Shown here: positions 17,785 through 27,415 of the stretch, piece by piece
Layout of the letters: each line of letters starts with the position of its first letter
How positions within the stretch are numbered: the first letter of the stretch is position 1
Notes under the pieces: generated by a model
What the model was told of the DNA's origin: nothing
Databases searched by the model: none
The model's input: the letters and a program-made list of their open reading frames with translations, nothing else
Source of the DNA: Streptomyces sp. NBC_01439
Lineage (GTDB): Bacteria > Actinomycetota > Actinomycetes > Streptomycetales > Streptomycetaceae
Assembly (NCBI RefSeq): GCF_036227605.1
Contig: NZ_CP109487.1
Span: 3,732,001 to 3,796,000, forward strand
Direction of reading: 5' to 3'
Length of the DNA: 64,000 bases
Position numbers and translations under genes: made by a program

Positions 17785-18729
17785 ATGAGCACCTCCACAA
17801 CGGTCGACGGCAAGGCCGCCGGGCCGGCCACCGCCCCCCTCGGCAGGATCTCGGGCGCGGTCTGGGCCGCCCTCGCCCTCGTCTACGTGGTCTGGGGCTC
17901 GACCTACCTCGGCATCCGGGTCGTCGTCGAGACCATGCCGCCCTTCCTCTCCGCCGGAGCCCGGTTCATCACCGCCGGTCTGCTGCTGTCCGCCGTCGTC
18001 GCCTGGCGGTACGGTCCGGCCGCGCTGCGGGCCACCCGCGCACAGCTCGCCTCGGCGGCCCTGGTCGGGCTGCTGCTGATCCTCGGCGGGAACGGCCTGG
18101 TGGTCCTCGCCGAGACCTCGGTGCCGTCGGGCCTCGCCGCGCTGCTGGTGGCGGCGGTGCCGATGTGGGTGGTGGTGCTCCGGGCGAGCAGCGGGGACCG
18201 GCCCCCGCTGCGCACCCTGGCCGGGGTGCTGGTGGGCCTCTCCGGGCTCGCGGTGCTGACCAGCCCGGGGCTCAGCGGCTCGGTGCGGCTGTCGGGGGTG
18301 CTGATGGTCCTGGCGGCTTCGGTCCTGTGGTCGCTGGGCTCGTTCTCGGCGCCGCGGCTGAAGCTGCCGGACAACCCCCTCACGGGCAGCGCCTACCAGA
18401 TGTTCGTGGGCGGGGCCGCCGCCGTGGTCGTCGGCCTGCTGCGCGGCGAGCAGCGCGGCCTGGACCCGACGGCGTTCTCCACCGCCTCCTGGTGGGCCCT
18501 CGGGTATCTGACCGTCGTCGGTTCGCTCGTCGGTTTCACGGCGTACGTGTGGCTGCTCCAGGCCGCGCCGCTGTCGCTGGTGTCCACGTACGCGTACGTC
18601 AATCCGGTCGTCGCCGTGGCGCTCGGCACGCTGATCCTCGACGAGGCCCTGACCTGGCAGATCCTGGTCGGCGGTGCGATCGTCGTGGCGGCGGTGGGCG
18701 TGATCGTCAGTACCGAGCGGAAGAAGTAG
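17785..18729 (+). CDS. EamA/DMT-superfamily transporter
   Basis: 314 residues with ten hydrophobic helices in two EamA repeats. The first begins ALVYVVWGSTYLGIRVVVET and the second LMVLAASVLWSLGSFSAPR, each with the conserved VWGSTY or LWSLGS type signature. Such proteins export amino acids, metabolites or drugs in exchange for protons. It follows the PEP-mutase-family gene after 44 bases in the same direction and may be co-transcribed. The substrate is not deducible. Confidence 0.88.
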   Translation: MSTSTTVDGKAAGPATAPLGRISGAVWAALALVYVVWGSTYLGIRVVVETMPPFLSAGARFITAGLLLSAVVAWRYGPAALRATRAQLASAALVGLLLILGGNGLVVLAETSVPSGLAALLVAAVPMWVVVLRASSGDRPPLRTLAGVLVGLSGLAVLTSPGLSGSVRLSGVLMVLAASVLWSLGSFSAPRLKLPDNPLTGSAYQMFVGGAAAVVVGLLRGEQRGLDPTAFSTASWWALGYLTVVGSLVGFTAYVWLLQAAPLSLVSTYAYVNPVVAVALGTLILDEALTWQILVGGAIVVAAVGVIVSTERKK

Positions 18730-18759
18730 CGGCAGCAGTGCCGGCCCGGGCGGGCGGGC

Positions 18760-19551
18760 TCAGCCCCGCGCGGCCGCCTCGTACAGGGCCTTCGCGTGCT
18801 CGTCGAACAGCGCGGCCGTGGAGTCCACGTCCGTGTCCCCGCCGCTCAGCACCCCGATCAGCCGACCGGCCCGGTCCGGCCCGCCCCGGTCCGCGATCCA
18901 GGGGCTGCCGCTGGTCCCCGTCCAGAACCCGGCGCAGCTCATGTAGAGCATGTCGGGGTCGTCCTCGTCGTGGCGGGTCCGGGTGGTGCAGGAGACCGGC
19001 TTGTTCTGCGGGTTGTGCTCGGACTCCGGGTAGCCGACGACGGTCACCTCCCGCTCGTACCCCGAGGTCCACTCGGGCTTCGGGGCCTCGGCGCCGCCGC
19101 CGACCGCGTCCTGGATGCTGCGCCCGTCCTCGTCCGGCTCGATGGTGAGGAAGGCGAAGTCGGCGGTGTCCTCGCCCCATTTCGTCCAGCGGTCGTCCAC
19201 GTGGATCGACTTGACCTTCCACACGCCCAGCGGCCGGGTGCCGGCGCCCTCGCCGGAGAAGGCCGGGGCGAAGGAGAGCTCGCCGATGGCCAGCCCGTCA
19301 TGGGCCACCTCGCCCGGCTGCCCGTCCTCGCCCGCGGGGGCCACGCAGTGCGCGGCGGTGGCGACGACGTTGCCCCCGGGGCTGTCGACGACGCTCGCCG
19401 TGCACCAGTGCTCGCCGCCCGCCATGAGTACTCCGACGGTGGGGAAGGGGAACACCAGCCGCTCGCCGGGCACCTTGAGGAACGCGACGGCGAACACCGC
19501 CGCGACCCCCGCCGCGGCGGCCGCCGACGCCCCCTTCACCACCGTGCTCAT
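18760..19551 (-). CDS. Membrane-anchored trypsin-like serine protease
   Basis: 263 residues from the ATG at 19551, which overlaps the upstream stop as ATGA. One N-terminal hydrophobic helix (about 8-28) exports or anchors it. The trypsin-like triad reads H68 in ATAAHC, D131 in ADFAFL and S214 in GTSGSP. Several cysteines fit disulfides outside the cell. It is the last gene of a leftward unit with a secreted esterase, suggesting joint action on envelope or extracellular substrates. The usual GDSGGP is relaxed to GTSGSP, as in many actinobacterial secreted proteases of this group. Confidence 0.85.
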   Translation of the reverse strand: MSTVVKGASAAAAAGVAAVFAVAFLKVPGERLVFPFPTVGVLMAGGEHWCTASVVDSPGGNVVATAAHCVAPAGEDGQPGEVAHDGLAIGELSFAPAFSGEGAGTRPLGVWKVKSIHVDDRWTKWGEDTADFAFLTIEPDEDGRSIQDAVGGGAEAPKPEWTSGYEREVTVVGYPESEHNPQNKPVSCTTRTRHDEDDPDMLYMSCAGFWTGTSGSPWIADRGGPDRAGRLIGVLSGGDTDVDSTAALFDEHAKALYEAAARG

Positions 19552-20597
19552 CGCACGCCGGGGTCGGGTGTCGGTGCCTTCATCACCTTGCTGATCCACT
19601 CCAGAGCGCCCTCCCTCATACCGCGCACGTACGACTTTCCGTTGTGCTCACCATCCTGGATCACCTGGAGCGAGGTGTGCACGGGGCCCTTCCCGAAGTC
19701 GTTCATGAACTTCTCGGCCTTGTCGCGGCCGCTCTCCGCGGTGCCGATCTGGAAGTTGATGTAGACGTCCGGACCGCCCGCCGCGATCAGCTTCGCGGCG
19801 AGCTTCTCCGGGTTGTCGGCGTCCATGGCCTGCGTGTTCCCCTGCCACAGCGGGGAGTCGGGGACGATGTCGACCCCGCTCGCGATGGCCGCCTTGAACC
19901 GGTCGGGGTGCTTGAGGACGTGCTTGAAGGCGCCGAATCCGCCCGCGGAGGAGCCCATGAAGGCCCAGCCGTCGCGTGAGGTGAAGGTCCGGAAATTGGC
20001 CTTCGTGAAATCCGGGATGTCTTCGACCATCCAGGTGCCCATCTTGGGCTGGCCGGGGATGTCGGAGGCGTCGAAGTGGTGCTTGGTGTCCGCGTTGTGC
20101 ACCGGCATGATCAGGATGAAGGGCAGGCTGGTGCCGGCCTTGGCGCCGTCGCTGACGGCTTTCTGGAGGCCGAGGCCGGGACCCGTACCCCAGTAGTTGG
20201 TGGGGTAGCCGCGACCGCCCGGCAGGGAGATCAGGACCGGGAAGCCGCTCTTGGCGTACCGCGGGTCGTCGTACTCCTTGGGCACCCACACCCACACGTC
20301 ACCCGTGAAGCCGGACTTCTTGCCGGTGAGGGTGGTGCGGCCGATCTGCGTTCCGTCCGGCAGCCGGGAGGTGCGGACGAACGAGGCCTTCGGCCCGGTC
20401 GGCATCTGCACCTCGGGCGGCAGCTCGGCGGTCGCGCCGGCCTTCTCCTGGGCCTGGCCGAAGGAGACCGGATCCCCTATGTCCGAGAAGAGGCCGAACT
20501 TGTACGCGGCGGTTCCGCCTGCGGCGAGGGTGAGCGCGAGCCCGCCGCTGATCAGGATCATGCGCAGGCGATGGGGGCGACGGCCGCCCTCGGTCAT
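19548..20597 (-). CDS. Membrane-anchored esterase (alpha/beta hydrolase, antigen-85/esterase D-like)
   Basis: 349 residues from the ATG at 20597; a GTG at 20663 is also in frame and the choice is uncertain. A short cytoplasmic tail and one transmembrane helix (about 13-33) precede an extracellular alpha/beta hydrolase domain. The nucleophile elbow is in FMGSSAGGFGAF, and an HNG near the C-terminus (DGEHNGKSYV) fits the catalytic histidine. It resembles the putative-esterase family that includes mycolyltransferases. The neighbouring gene at 20806 is a clear paralogue. It overlaps the protease gene by four bases. Confidence 0.83.
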   Translation of the reverse strand: MTEGGRRPHRLRMILISGGLALTLAAGGTAAYKFGLFSDIGDPVSFGQAQEKAGATAELPPEVQMPTGPKASFVRTSRLPDGTQIGRTTLTGKKSGFTGDVWVWVPKEYDDPRYAKSGFPVLISLPGGRGYPTNYWGTGPGLGLQKAVSDGAKAGTSLPFILIMPVHNADTKHHFDASDIPGQPKMGTWMVEDIPDFTKANFRTFTSRDGWAFMGSSAGGFGAFKHVLKHPDRFKAAIASGVDIVPDSPLWQGNTQAMDADNPEKLAAKLIAAGGPDVYINFQIGTAESGRDKAEKFMNDFGKGPVHTSLQVIQDGEHNGKSYVRGMREGALEWISKVMKAPTPDPGVR

Positions 20598-20805
20598 GGG
20601 GCTGCCGTCGCCTTGCTGGTCTTGCTGCACGGTTTCTTGTCCCGTTCCTTCTCCGGCGCCCACCAGGAGCGCGGGTCGGACCGATCGGTCCCCCTTACAC
20701 CCTTTACAGAGGTATGAACGACGGGATGGGTTGCCTGGGACGGGGGTGACGTGGCGAGCGCCACGCGGCCGGCCGGGACGCGCGTCTGCGGCGTGGCCGG
20801 GCAGG

Positions 20806-22035
20806 TCAGCCGGCTTCGGGCTTCGGCCCCTTCAGGACCTTGCTGACCCACTCCAGGGAGCCTTCCTTCATGCCCCGGACGTAGTGCCAGCCGTTGTGCT
20901 CGCCGTTCTGGATGTCGCGGATGGTCATCTTGACGGGCCCCTTGCCGTACTGCTGCTGGAACTTCGTCATCCGCTCCTTCCCGCTCTCCTTGGTGCCGAT
21001 CTGGAAGTTGATGTAGACCTCGGGGCCCTTGCTATCAATCAGCTTCTGGGCGAGCTTCTCCGGGTTGTTCGCGTCCATCTCGACCTGGTGGCCCTTCCAG
21101 AGCGGGGAGTCCGGAACGATCTCGCCGCCGCTGGCGATCACGGCCTTGAACCGGTCCGGGTGCTGCAGGACGGTCTTCATGCCGACGAAGGCGCCGGAGG
21201 AGGAGCCCATGAAGGCCCAGCCGTCACGGGACTTGTACGTACGGAAGTTGGCCTTGACGAAGTCCGGTACGTCCTCGGCGATCCACGTGCCCATCTTGGC
21301 CTGGCCGGGGATGTCGGAGCCGTCGTAGTAGTACTTGGCGTCCGGGTTGAGCACCGGCATGATCACGACGAACGGCAGGCTGGTGCCCGCCTTGGCGCCG
21401 TCGCTGATGGCCTTCTGGAGGCCGAGGCTGCGGTCGGACCAGTAGTTGTCCGGGAAGCCGTTGCCGCCGGGGAGCGCGATAAGGACCGGGAAGCCGCTCT
21501 TGGCGTATTTGGGGTCGTCGTACTCCTTGGGCGCCCACACCCATACGTCGCCCTCGAAGCCGGACTTCGCGCCGGCGAGGCGGGTCTTGGCGATGATCGT
21601 GCCGTCGTCGAGCTTGGTGGTCTGCTTGAAGCCGGACTTGGGGCCGGTCGGCAGGGCCACGTCCGGGTCGCCCGAGGGCGTGGCGGCGGTCGCCGGGGCG
21701 CTGGGGTCCGTCTTGCCCGTGGCCGGGGGCGGGGTGCCCTTCCCGAAGCTCACCTCCTCGCCGTTGCCGGCGAACCAGTCGAGCTTCCAGGAGGCGAACC
21801 CGCCGCCGCCGAGCAGGAGCGCGAGGGCGAGGGCCGCGCCGATCCATATTCGGCGCCGGGAGCGCTTCGGCTGCGGGGTCCGGACGGAGGCGGGCTGCTC
21901 GCCGTACGGCGGGTGCTGCTGCGCCGGGCCCGGGTATCCGGGGAAGTCCTGGTGCCCCTGGTACGGCTCCTGGGGCGGGTACTCCTGGTACGACGGCTGC
22001 TCGTCAGGCCGCGGGCGCTGCGGGTACTGGTGCAC
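20806..22035 (-). CDS. Membrane-anchored esterase, paralogue of the adjacent gene
   Basis: 409 residues from a GTG at 22035 with GGAG eight to nine bases upstream. The first 60 residues are a Pro/Gln/Tyr-rich cytoplasmic tail, followed by a transmembrane helix (about 63-83) and an extracellular alpha/beta hydrolase domain. Nucleophile motif FMGSSSGAF and C-terminal GEHNGWHYV match the downstream paralogue almost position for position, for example DVWVW.PKEYDDP and YAKSGFPVLI. The two genes are about 200 bases apart and look like a tandem duplication with diverged N-terminal tails. Confidence 0.85.
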   Translation of the reverse strand: MHQYPQRPRPDEQPSYQEYPPQEPYQGHQDFPGYPGPAQQHPPYGEQPASVRTPQPKRSRRRIWIGAALALALLLGGGGFASWKLDWFAGNGEEVSFGKGTPPPATGKTDPSAPATAATPSGDPDVALPTGPKSGFKQTTKLDDGTIIAKTRLAGAKSGFEGDVWVWAPKEYDDPKYAKSGFPVLIALPGGNGFPDNYWSDRSLGLQKAISDGAKAGTSLPFVVIMPVLNPDAKYYYDGSDIPGQAKMGTWIAEDVPDFVKANFRTYKSRDGWAFMGSSSGAFVGMKTVLQHPDRFKAVIASGGEIVPDSPLWKGHQVEMDANNPEKLAQKLIDSKGPEVYINFQIGTKESGKERMTKFQQQYGKGPVKMTIRDIQNGEHNGWHYVRGMKEGSLEWVSKVLKGPKPEAG

Positions 22036-22331
22036 GGACTTCGCTCCGAACGGTCATGCTGCCCCCGAGGGCAGAACGGCTGGCATCCCCGAGGAGGCGT
22101 CCTGCCGGCCGGGCCGGGCTCGCGACGCCCGGCACGCGTGCCCACCGCGTTCTCGTCGGTCGCCGACGCTCCGCGTCGACTCCCTCCGCGGCCTTGCGAT
22201 CGCACGCGCCGGACACCGCTCCCCGATCCGGCCCGACCGGCAAGGCGCCCCCATTGTTCTGATGTGAGGAACCCCAACACAGTTCCAAGACGGAGCAAAA
22301 TCCTGCCGTGGGTCTCGGCGGGCCGGCCGTC

Positions 22332-22769
22332 TCAGCGCTGGGCTTCGAGCACCTCCGCACACCGCCCGAGCAGCTGGATCAGCACCTCCCGCTCCTCACG
22401 GGTGAATGCGGCGGCGAGCGCCCGCTCCACCCGCACCGCGCCGGAGTCCGCCAGCTCCATCGCCGTGCGCCCCTCGTCGGTGAGCCGGGTCTCCAACACG
22501 TTGCGGTGCCATTCGTGGGGGGTCCGCTCGATGAGCCCGCGCTCCTGGAGGTTCTTCAGCACGGTGTTCATGGTCGGCGGCGTCACCCCGCACAGGCGGG
22601 CGAGCGCAGCGGCGGAGATGCCGGGCTTCTCGGCCAGCCAGAGCAGCGCAGCGTATTGCGGAACCGTTACTGCGGCCGGCTTGCACGCCGTGTTCTTCGC
22701 CGCGAGAAGCGCCTGCTCAGCACGCTTGAGGTGAGAGCCGATCCGCTCCTCGGGGGCCATGGAGGTCAT
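22332..22769 (-). CDS. MarR-family transcriptional regulator
   Basis: 145 residues with a winged-helix core: the recognition helix near LARLCGVTPPTMNTVLKNLQ and the wing at ERGLIERTPH..RNVLETRLTDEG. Flanking helices at both ends form the dimer interface. It diverges from the SMP-30-like gene with 79 bases between the starts, the usual layout for a MarR repressor controlling its neighbour. Confidence 0.88.
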   Translation of the reverse strand: MTSMAPEERIGSHLKRAEQALLAAKNTACKPAAVTVPQYAALLWLAEKPGISAAALARLCGVTPPTMNTVLKNLQERGLIERTPHEWHRNVLETRLTDEGRTAMELADSGAVRVERALAAAFTREEREVLIQLLGRCAEVLEAQR

Positions 22770-22848
22770 GTCCGCATCTTACGGCCACCCTTGCAAGCAT
22801 TAGAGCTCTCACATAGATTCGATCTCACCTTCTCACTAGAGGACATTC
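22770..22848. promoter_or_regulatory. Divergent promoter and probable MarR operator
   Basis: The gap between the two divergent starts is clearly AT-richer than its surroundings. It contains the palindromes CTTGCAAG and GAGCTC within about 20 bases (near 22790-22812). MarR dimers bind such short inverted repeats. The assignment is by position and symmetry only. Confidence 0.45.
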
Positions 22849-23835
22849 ATGAAGACGAAGTCGTCTCTTCTCGCCGCCCTGGCCGTGACCCTCACGCTGG
22901 GAGCGGCCCCGGCGCAGGCGCACGCCCCGGCGGGCGACGCCCGGATATCCACGGCCTTCACCCTGCCCGGCGCGAAGGTCTACCCGGAGGGCATCGCCAC
23001 CGACCCCCGCACCCGCACCGTCTACGTCGGCTCGTACGCGGACGGCACCGTCTACCGGGCCCGCCCCGGCCGGTCCGAGGCCGAGGTGTTCCTGCCCTCC
23101 GGAACCGACGGCCGCCGCACGGCGAACGGCCTGCGCGTCGACGCGCTCGGCCGCCTGTGGGTCACCGACTCCACCACGGGCGTGGCGGTCTACGACACCA
23201 CCAGCGGGTCCCGGCTGGCCCACTTCGAGGTGGCCCGGGGCGCAGGAGCCCCCGCCCGCTTCGTCAACGACCTGGCCCTGACCCCGGACGGCACCGCCTA
23301 CCTCACGGACAGCATCCGCGGCGTGATCTACCGGGTGACCCCCGAGCAGTTGGCCGCCGGGAGCGGCACCCTGACCGAGGCCTACGACCTCTCCGGGGCC
23401 CTGCGCCCCCGGCCGGCGGGCGGCTTCAGCCTCAACGGCATCGTTGCCGACCGGGCGGGCCGCTACCTCCTCACCGTCGACATGCCGGAGGGCGACCTCT
23501 ACCGCGTGGACCTGCGCACCGGTGCCGTCCGCCGCGTCGACCTCGGCGGCGGCGACCTGAAGGCGGCCGACGGCCTCGACCTCTCCCCCGACGGCACCCT
23601 GCGCGTGGCGCACAACGTCACCAACACGCTGACCCGCTGGCAGGTCTGCGCGGACGGCACCCGCGCCCGCCTGACGCGCACGATCGCGGACCCGTCCCTG
23701 CAGATCCCCACGACCCTCGCGCACACCCCGGGCCGCACGCTGGTGGTCCGCTCCCAGTTCGACAAGGGCGGCCCCATGTCCCCGGGCTCGGGCACCCCGA
23801 CCACGTTCACGGTCGCCGCGGTCCGCGGCCTGTGA
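22849..23835 (+). CDS. Secreted SMP-30/gluconolactonase-like beta-propeller protein
   Basis: 328 residues. The signal peptide MKTKSSLLAALAVTLTLGAA ends near AQA at residue 24. The mature chain is a six-bladed propeller of the SMP-30/strictosidine-synthase type, with repeated blade phrases such as PEGIATDPRTRTVYVGSY, ANGLRVDALGRLWVTDS and NGIVADRAGRYLLTVDM. The conserved Glu after GAKVYP and Asn/Asp in the later blades fit metal binding. It may hydrolyse a lactone outside the cell. It is probably controlled by the divergent MarR protein. Confidence 0.8.
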   Translation: MKTKSSLLAALAVTLTLGAAPAQAHAPAGDARISTAFTLPGAKVYPEGIATDPRTRTVYVGSYADGTVYRARPGRSEAEVFLPSGTDGRRTANGLRVDALGRLWVTDSTTGVAVYDTTSGSRLAHFEVARGAGAPARFVNDLALTPDGTAYLTDSIRGVIYRVTPEQLAAGSGTLTEAYDLSGALRPRPAGGFSLNGIVADRAGRYLLTVDMPEGDLYRVDLRTGAVRRVDLGGGDLKAADGLDLSPDGTLRVAHNVTNTLTRWQVCADGTRARLTRTIADPSLQIPTTLAHTPGRTLVVRSQFDKGGPMSPGSGTPTTFTVAAVRGL

Positions 23836-23978
23836 CCGGCGCCGGTGCGGGTGCCGGTGCGGGTGCTGCTGAGGGTGCGGGAGCGGGTGCGGGTGACGGC
23901 GATGGCGGTGGCGGCCCCGGTCCCGGCGGATCGGCGCACGGAACGGCCGCCGGGCCCGGACGCATCGTCACATCGTCT

Positions 23979-24554
23979 TCAGAACGGCTGAGTTGATGCG
24001 TTCTTGGCCTTGCGGTGGGACCGGAAGTCGGCGAATGCGTACGGCAGCCCGGGCAGCAGCAGGAGCATCGCGCCCCACAGCGGGAGCGTGAACAGCACCC
24101 CGTCTCCGCTCAGCCACTTGGTGAGGAGCGTCACGGGCAGGCCGACGGCAAAGAAGAGCAGCCAATGCTGGTGCGTGCGCATGCGGCCCCGGCGCAGCTC
24201 CCAGGCGACGGTGATCGAGCCCATGGCCACCCAGAAGGCGAGGTAGTCGGCGGTCACGGGCAGTTGGACGGTCCACCGGACCAGGTGCGAGAGGACCGGC
24301 AGGACGCCGAGGATGAAGCAGGCCATGGCCGCCGTGCGCAGGGCCCGCTGGGCGAACGGGGCGCGCTCGCGCGCCCAGGCCGCGGCGAAGGCACGTACGT
24401 CCGGGCCGACGACGTCCTGCGCGGTGCGCCCGGCGGCTTCCGCGTCCTCCAGGTGCGCGGAGAGCTCGTCGAGCATCTCCCGCGCGGCGGCGTCACTGAC
24501 GCCGCGGTACTCCCAGTTGCTGCGGCAGGCCGCGAGTATCTGCTCGTTCGTCAT
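23979..24554 (-). CDS. Membrane protein with N-terminal HAAS-like domain
   Basis: 191 residues from the ATG at 24554, overlapping the PadR stop as ATGA. The first 75 residues are cytoplasmic and helical (MLDELSAHLEDAEAAGRTAQ), resembling the HAAS/DUF1700 adaptor found downstream of PadR regulators. Four hydrophobic helices then follow (about 84-104, 112-130, 141-158 and 165-183). Products of such PadR-linked genes are thought to signal or resist envelope stress. The last residues are basic. Confidence 0.75.
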   Translation of the reverse strand: MTNEQILAACRSNWEYRGVSDAAAREMLDELSAHLEDAEAAGRTAQDVVGPDVRAFAAAWARERAPFAQRALRTAAMACFILGVLPVLSHLVRWTVQLPVTADYLAFWVAMGSITVAWELRRGRMRTHQHWLLFFAVGLPVTLLTKWLSGDGVLFTLPLWGAMLLLLPGLPYAFADFRSHRKAKNASTQPF

Positions 24555-24931
24555 GGCGCGTCTTCCCCCGTGGAGTGCGTACCGGTGCTCAGGATCCGGC
24601 CGATGGGCCCGGCGAAGGCCTGCCAGTCGGCCCGCCCCCCGGCCAGCTCGGCGTGCCCGGCCCCGGTCGGTCGGTAGTACTTGCGCGGGGCGCCGCCGCT
24701 GGGGGACGGGGCACGGTACGAGGAGATGAGCCCCGCCCGTTCCATCCGTGCGAGCAGCGGATAGATGCTGCCTTCGCTGACGAGGTCGAGGCCGGCATCG
24801 GCGAGCGCCTGGGCGAACTCGAAGCCGTACCTGGGCCGTTCGGCGATGAGGGACAGCAGGCAGAGGTCGAGCACTCCGCGCAGGAGCTGGCTGCGCCGTT
24901 GGTCGGCGGGCGCGGTCGGCTCCTTTGTCAT
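24551..24931 (-). CDS. PadR-family transcriptional regulator
   Basis: 126 residues from the internal ATG at 24931 (MTKEPTAPADQRRSQLLRGV). The PadR winged helix is clear: LDLCLLSLIAERPRYGFEFA, SEGSIYPLLARMERAGLISS and a wing with PRKYYRPTGAG. It overlaps the membrane-protein gene by four bases, so the two are coupled. It should repress its own operon. Confidence 0.88.
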   Translation of the reverse strand: MTKEPTAPADQRRSQLLRGVLDLCLLSLIAERPRYGFEFAQALADAGLDLVSEGSIYPLLARMERAGLISSYRAPSPSGGAPRKYYRPTGAGHAELAGGRADWQAFAGPIGRILSTGTHSTGEDAP

Positions 24932-25029
24932 GCGGTACAAGATAGTCAGCAACTTCCTTGCACCGCAAGACAATCTCACGCCGGGCACGCTGGTCACGCT
25001 GGTCACACTGGTCGCTCCGGTCCGGCGTC

Positions 25030-27195
25030 CTACCGGCCGATCGTGCCCAGCCGCGCCTGCTCCTCCTCGACGATCTGGCGGGCCATCGCGACGTCCGACA
25101 CGTCGACCGCGTCCGGTGTGGACTCGGCGACGGCGCTGCGCCGCGCGTACGCGTCGAACAGGCGGCTCTTGTTCTTCAGGATCCGCACCATCCGCTCGTC
25201 CACTCCGCGCGGGGCGAGCAGCCGGTGCACCCGGACCGGGCGCACCTGCCCCATCCGGTGGGCCCGCGCCACGGCCTGGTTCTCGATGGTCGGCTTGACC
25301 TGGGGCTCACAGATGATCACTACGGAGGCGGCCTGCACGTTGAGCCCCACTCCCGCCGCCTCGATCTGCGCCACCAGCACCGCGTGACCCGGCGCGGCGG
25401 CGAACTCGTCCACCACCTGCTGGCGGCGGGCGGGCGGCACGCTCCCCGAGAGCGGACCGAACACCCGGCCACCGCCGGGACCCGGCGCGGCCTCCAGGGA
25501 ATCCTTCACCACCCCCAGGACCTGCCGGAAGTTGGAGAACACCACCACCTTCAGACCGTTCTCGGCGGCGTCCTCGACGATCTCGCGCAGCCGGTTGAGC
25601 TTCGCCGACCCCTCGGGGTGCGCGTACGCAGCCCTGCGCATCGCCATGAAGTTGCCGGAGCGCACGGCCTCGCGGTAGGCGGACTCGTCGGAGGCGCTCA
25701 GCTCCTCCCACTCGTCCGTGTGCTGCAGTGCGGGCAGTTCGGTCAGCACGTCCTGCTGGTTGCGGCGCAGGTAGACCGGGGCGACGGCCTTCCGGAAGGC
25801 TTTGGAGCCGGCCACGCCGTCCCGGTCACCGACGGCCGCGGCCAGGTCGGGCTGGAGGATGTGCACCAGGCTGCGGAACTCGGAGACCCGGTTCTCCATC
25901 GGCGTCCCGGTCATGAACAGGACGCGGTCGCAGCGCCCGGACCATTCGGTGACCGCCTGGGCCCGCCGGGTCTTCGGGTTCTTCACGTAGTGCGCCTCGT
26001 CCACGACCAGCATCCCGATCTCGCCGCCGCCGGGCGCGGGAAATCCGCGCAGGGCGTCGAAGGTGGTCACCGCGACCCCGCCCCGTCCCTTCCAGTCGGC
26101 GAACGCCTCCTGCCGGTCCGGGCCGTGCAGGCACATCGCGCGCAGCTTGCTGCGGGCCTCGATCTCCCGCGCCCAGTTGATCAGGACGCTGGCCGGGCAG
26201 ACGACCACGAAGTGGCTCTGCCCTTCGGCGGCGAGGTGGGACAGGGCGGCGATGGCCTGGATGGTCTTTCCGAGCCCCATCTCGTCCCCGAGGATCACCT
26301 TGCGTTGCGCCAGGGCGAACCGCGCCCCGAAGGACTGGTAGCCGCGGAGCGACACCCTGCGGTGCGTGTCGTCGAGCAGCTGGCGGCGGACCCGCTCGGC
26401 CACCTCGTCGGGCAGGAACCCTTCGGCGGCGGCCGCGTCGGGGCTGCGGCTGGAGATCTCCGCGAGGAGGCTGTAGTACTCGGCGGACCGCAGCTCGAAG
26501 TCGACCCAGGCCGCCACTTCGGTCGAGGGGCCGCGCAGCAGGTCCACCGAAGCCTGCGCGAGCAGCTCGGGCACCGCCCCCTGCACCGCCTCCTCGGTCA
26601 GGCCGCGGACCTCGGCGACGGCGCCGAGCACCCGGTCCCGCTTGGCCTGCCCCACCAGCAACATCCGCAACCGCCCGGTGGCCGGCTTGGCCTCGGCGAG
26701 CAGCGGGCCCAGCCGCTCCGCGAGCACCACGGCCGCGTCGAGGGCGCGCTGCACGTCGGGGCCCGCCTCCACCAGGACGTGCAGGGCCGTGACGAGCGCG
26801 GTGGTCCGGGGCTCCGGCCGGTCCACGTCGATGTGGACGGCGATGGTCTCCCGGACGGCATCGGAGATCTGGCGTGCCGCCGCGATGACCTGCTCGGCGG
26901 TCCGCTGGCCCACGCCGGGAATCTGGCGCAGCCGGTACGACCCGGCGTCGAGCACCTGCCCGACCGAGCGCAGCCCGCTCCGTTCGACCTCCCCGAGTCG
27001 GAGGCGGCCCTCGGTGACCTCCTTCAGCCGGGCCACCGGGATGGTCGCCAGAGCCTGCTCCGCCGCCGCGTCGTGGATCGGCTTCAGGGCCTCCCGAACC
27101 GCGTCGACGGCCTGCCGGTGGTCACCAGCCACCGCCTGCGCGGCCGCGTACAGCCGCTCTCCTCCGGCGACCGCCTCCCGCTCCCTGCGCCCCAT
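25030..27195 (-). CDS. SNF2-family DEAD/DEAH helicase-like ATPase with N-terminal HhH region
   Basis: 721 residues from the ATG at 27195, with a GAGAGG ribosome-binding site upstream; another ATG at 27228 is in frame. The N-terminal 270 residues include a helix-hairpin-helix phrase (RLRQIPGVGQRTAEQVIAA). The SNF2 motor follows: motif I GDEMGLGKTIQ, motif II VVDEAHYVKN, motif III LFMTGTPMEN and a C-terminal lobe with VFSNFRQVL and NQAVARAHRMGQ. Such ATPases translocate on double-stranded DNA and remodel protein-DNA complexes. No nuclease domain or R-M partner is next to it. It looks like backbone repair or recombination machinery. Confidence 0.88.
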   Translation of the reverse strand: MGRREREAVAGGERLYAAAQAVAGDHRQAVDAVREALKPIHDAAAEQALATIPVARLKEVTEGRLRLGEVERSGLRSVGQVLDAGSYRLRQIPGVGQRTAEQVIAAARQISDAVRETIAVHIDVDRPEPRTTALVTALHVLVEAGPDVQRALDAAVVLAERLGPLLAEAKPATGRLRMLLVGQAKRDRVLGAVAEVRGLTEEAVQGAVPELLAQASVDLLRGPSTEVAAWVDFELRSAEYYSLLAEISSRSPDAAAAEGFLPDEVAERVRRQLLDDTHRRVSLRGYQSFGARFALAQRKVILGDEMGLGKTIQAIAALSHLAAEGQSHFVVVCPASVLINWAREIEARSKLRAMCLHGPDRQEAFADWKGRGGVAVTTFDALRGFPAPGGGEIGMLVVDEAHYVKNPKTRRAQAVTEWSGRCDRVLFMTGTPMENRVSEFRSLVHILQPDLAAAVGDRDGVAGSKAFRKAVAPVYLRRNQQDVLTELPALQHTDEWEELSASDESAYREAVRSGNFMAMRRAAYAHPEGSAKLNRLREIVEDAAENGLKVVVFSNFRQVLGVVKDSLEAAPGPGGGRVFGPLSGSVPPARRQQVVDEFAAAPGHAVLVAQIEAAGVGLNVQAASVVIICEPQVKPTIENQAVARAHRMGQVRPVRVHRLLAPRGVDERMVRILKNKSRLFDAYARRSAVAESTPDAVDVSDVAMARQIVEEEQARLGTIGR

Positions 27196-27415
27196 CCGGC
27201 CCCGGCCTCTCTCTCCGTTTCCCCGCATCCTCCCACCGCCGTCCCGCAACGCCGAAAGGGCAGGTCCCGGCCGGATCCGACGGTGACCGGCCACCGCGAC
27301 CGCCGTGGGCGGACATACGGGATCGGGCGCAGCCGTCCGATCCCGTAGAAGTGCCTGGTTCGTCCGGCGGGCGGGCGGCTCAATGGAAGTCCATCCGAAC
27401 CGCGTTGGAGGTTCC

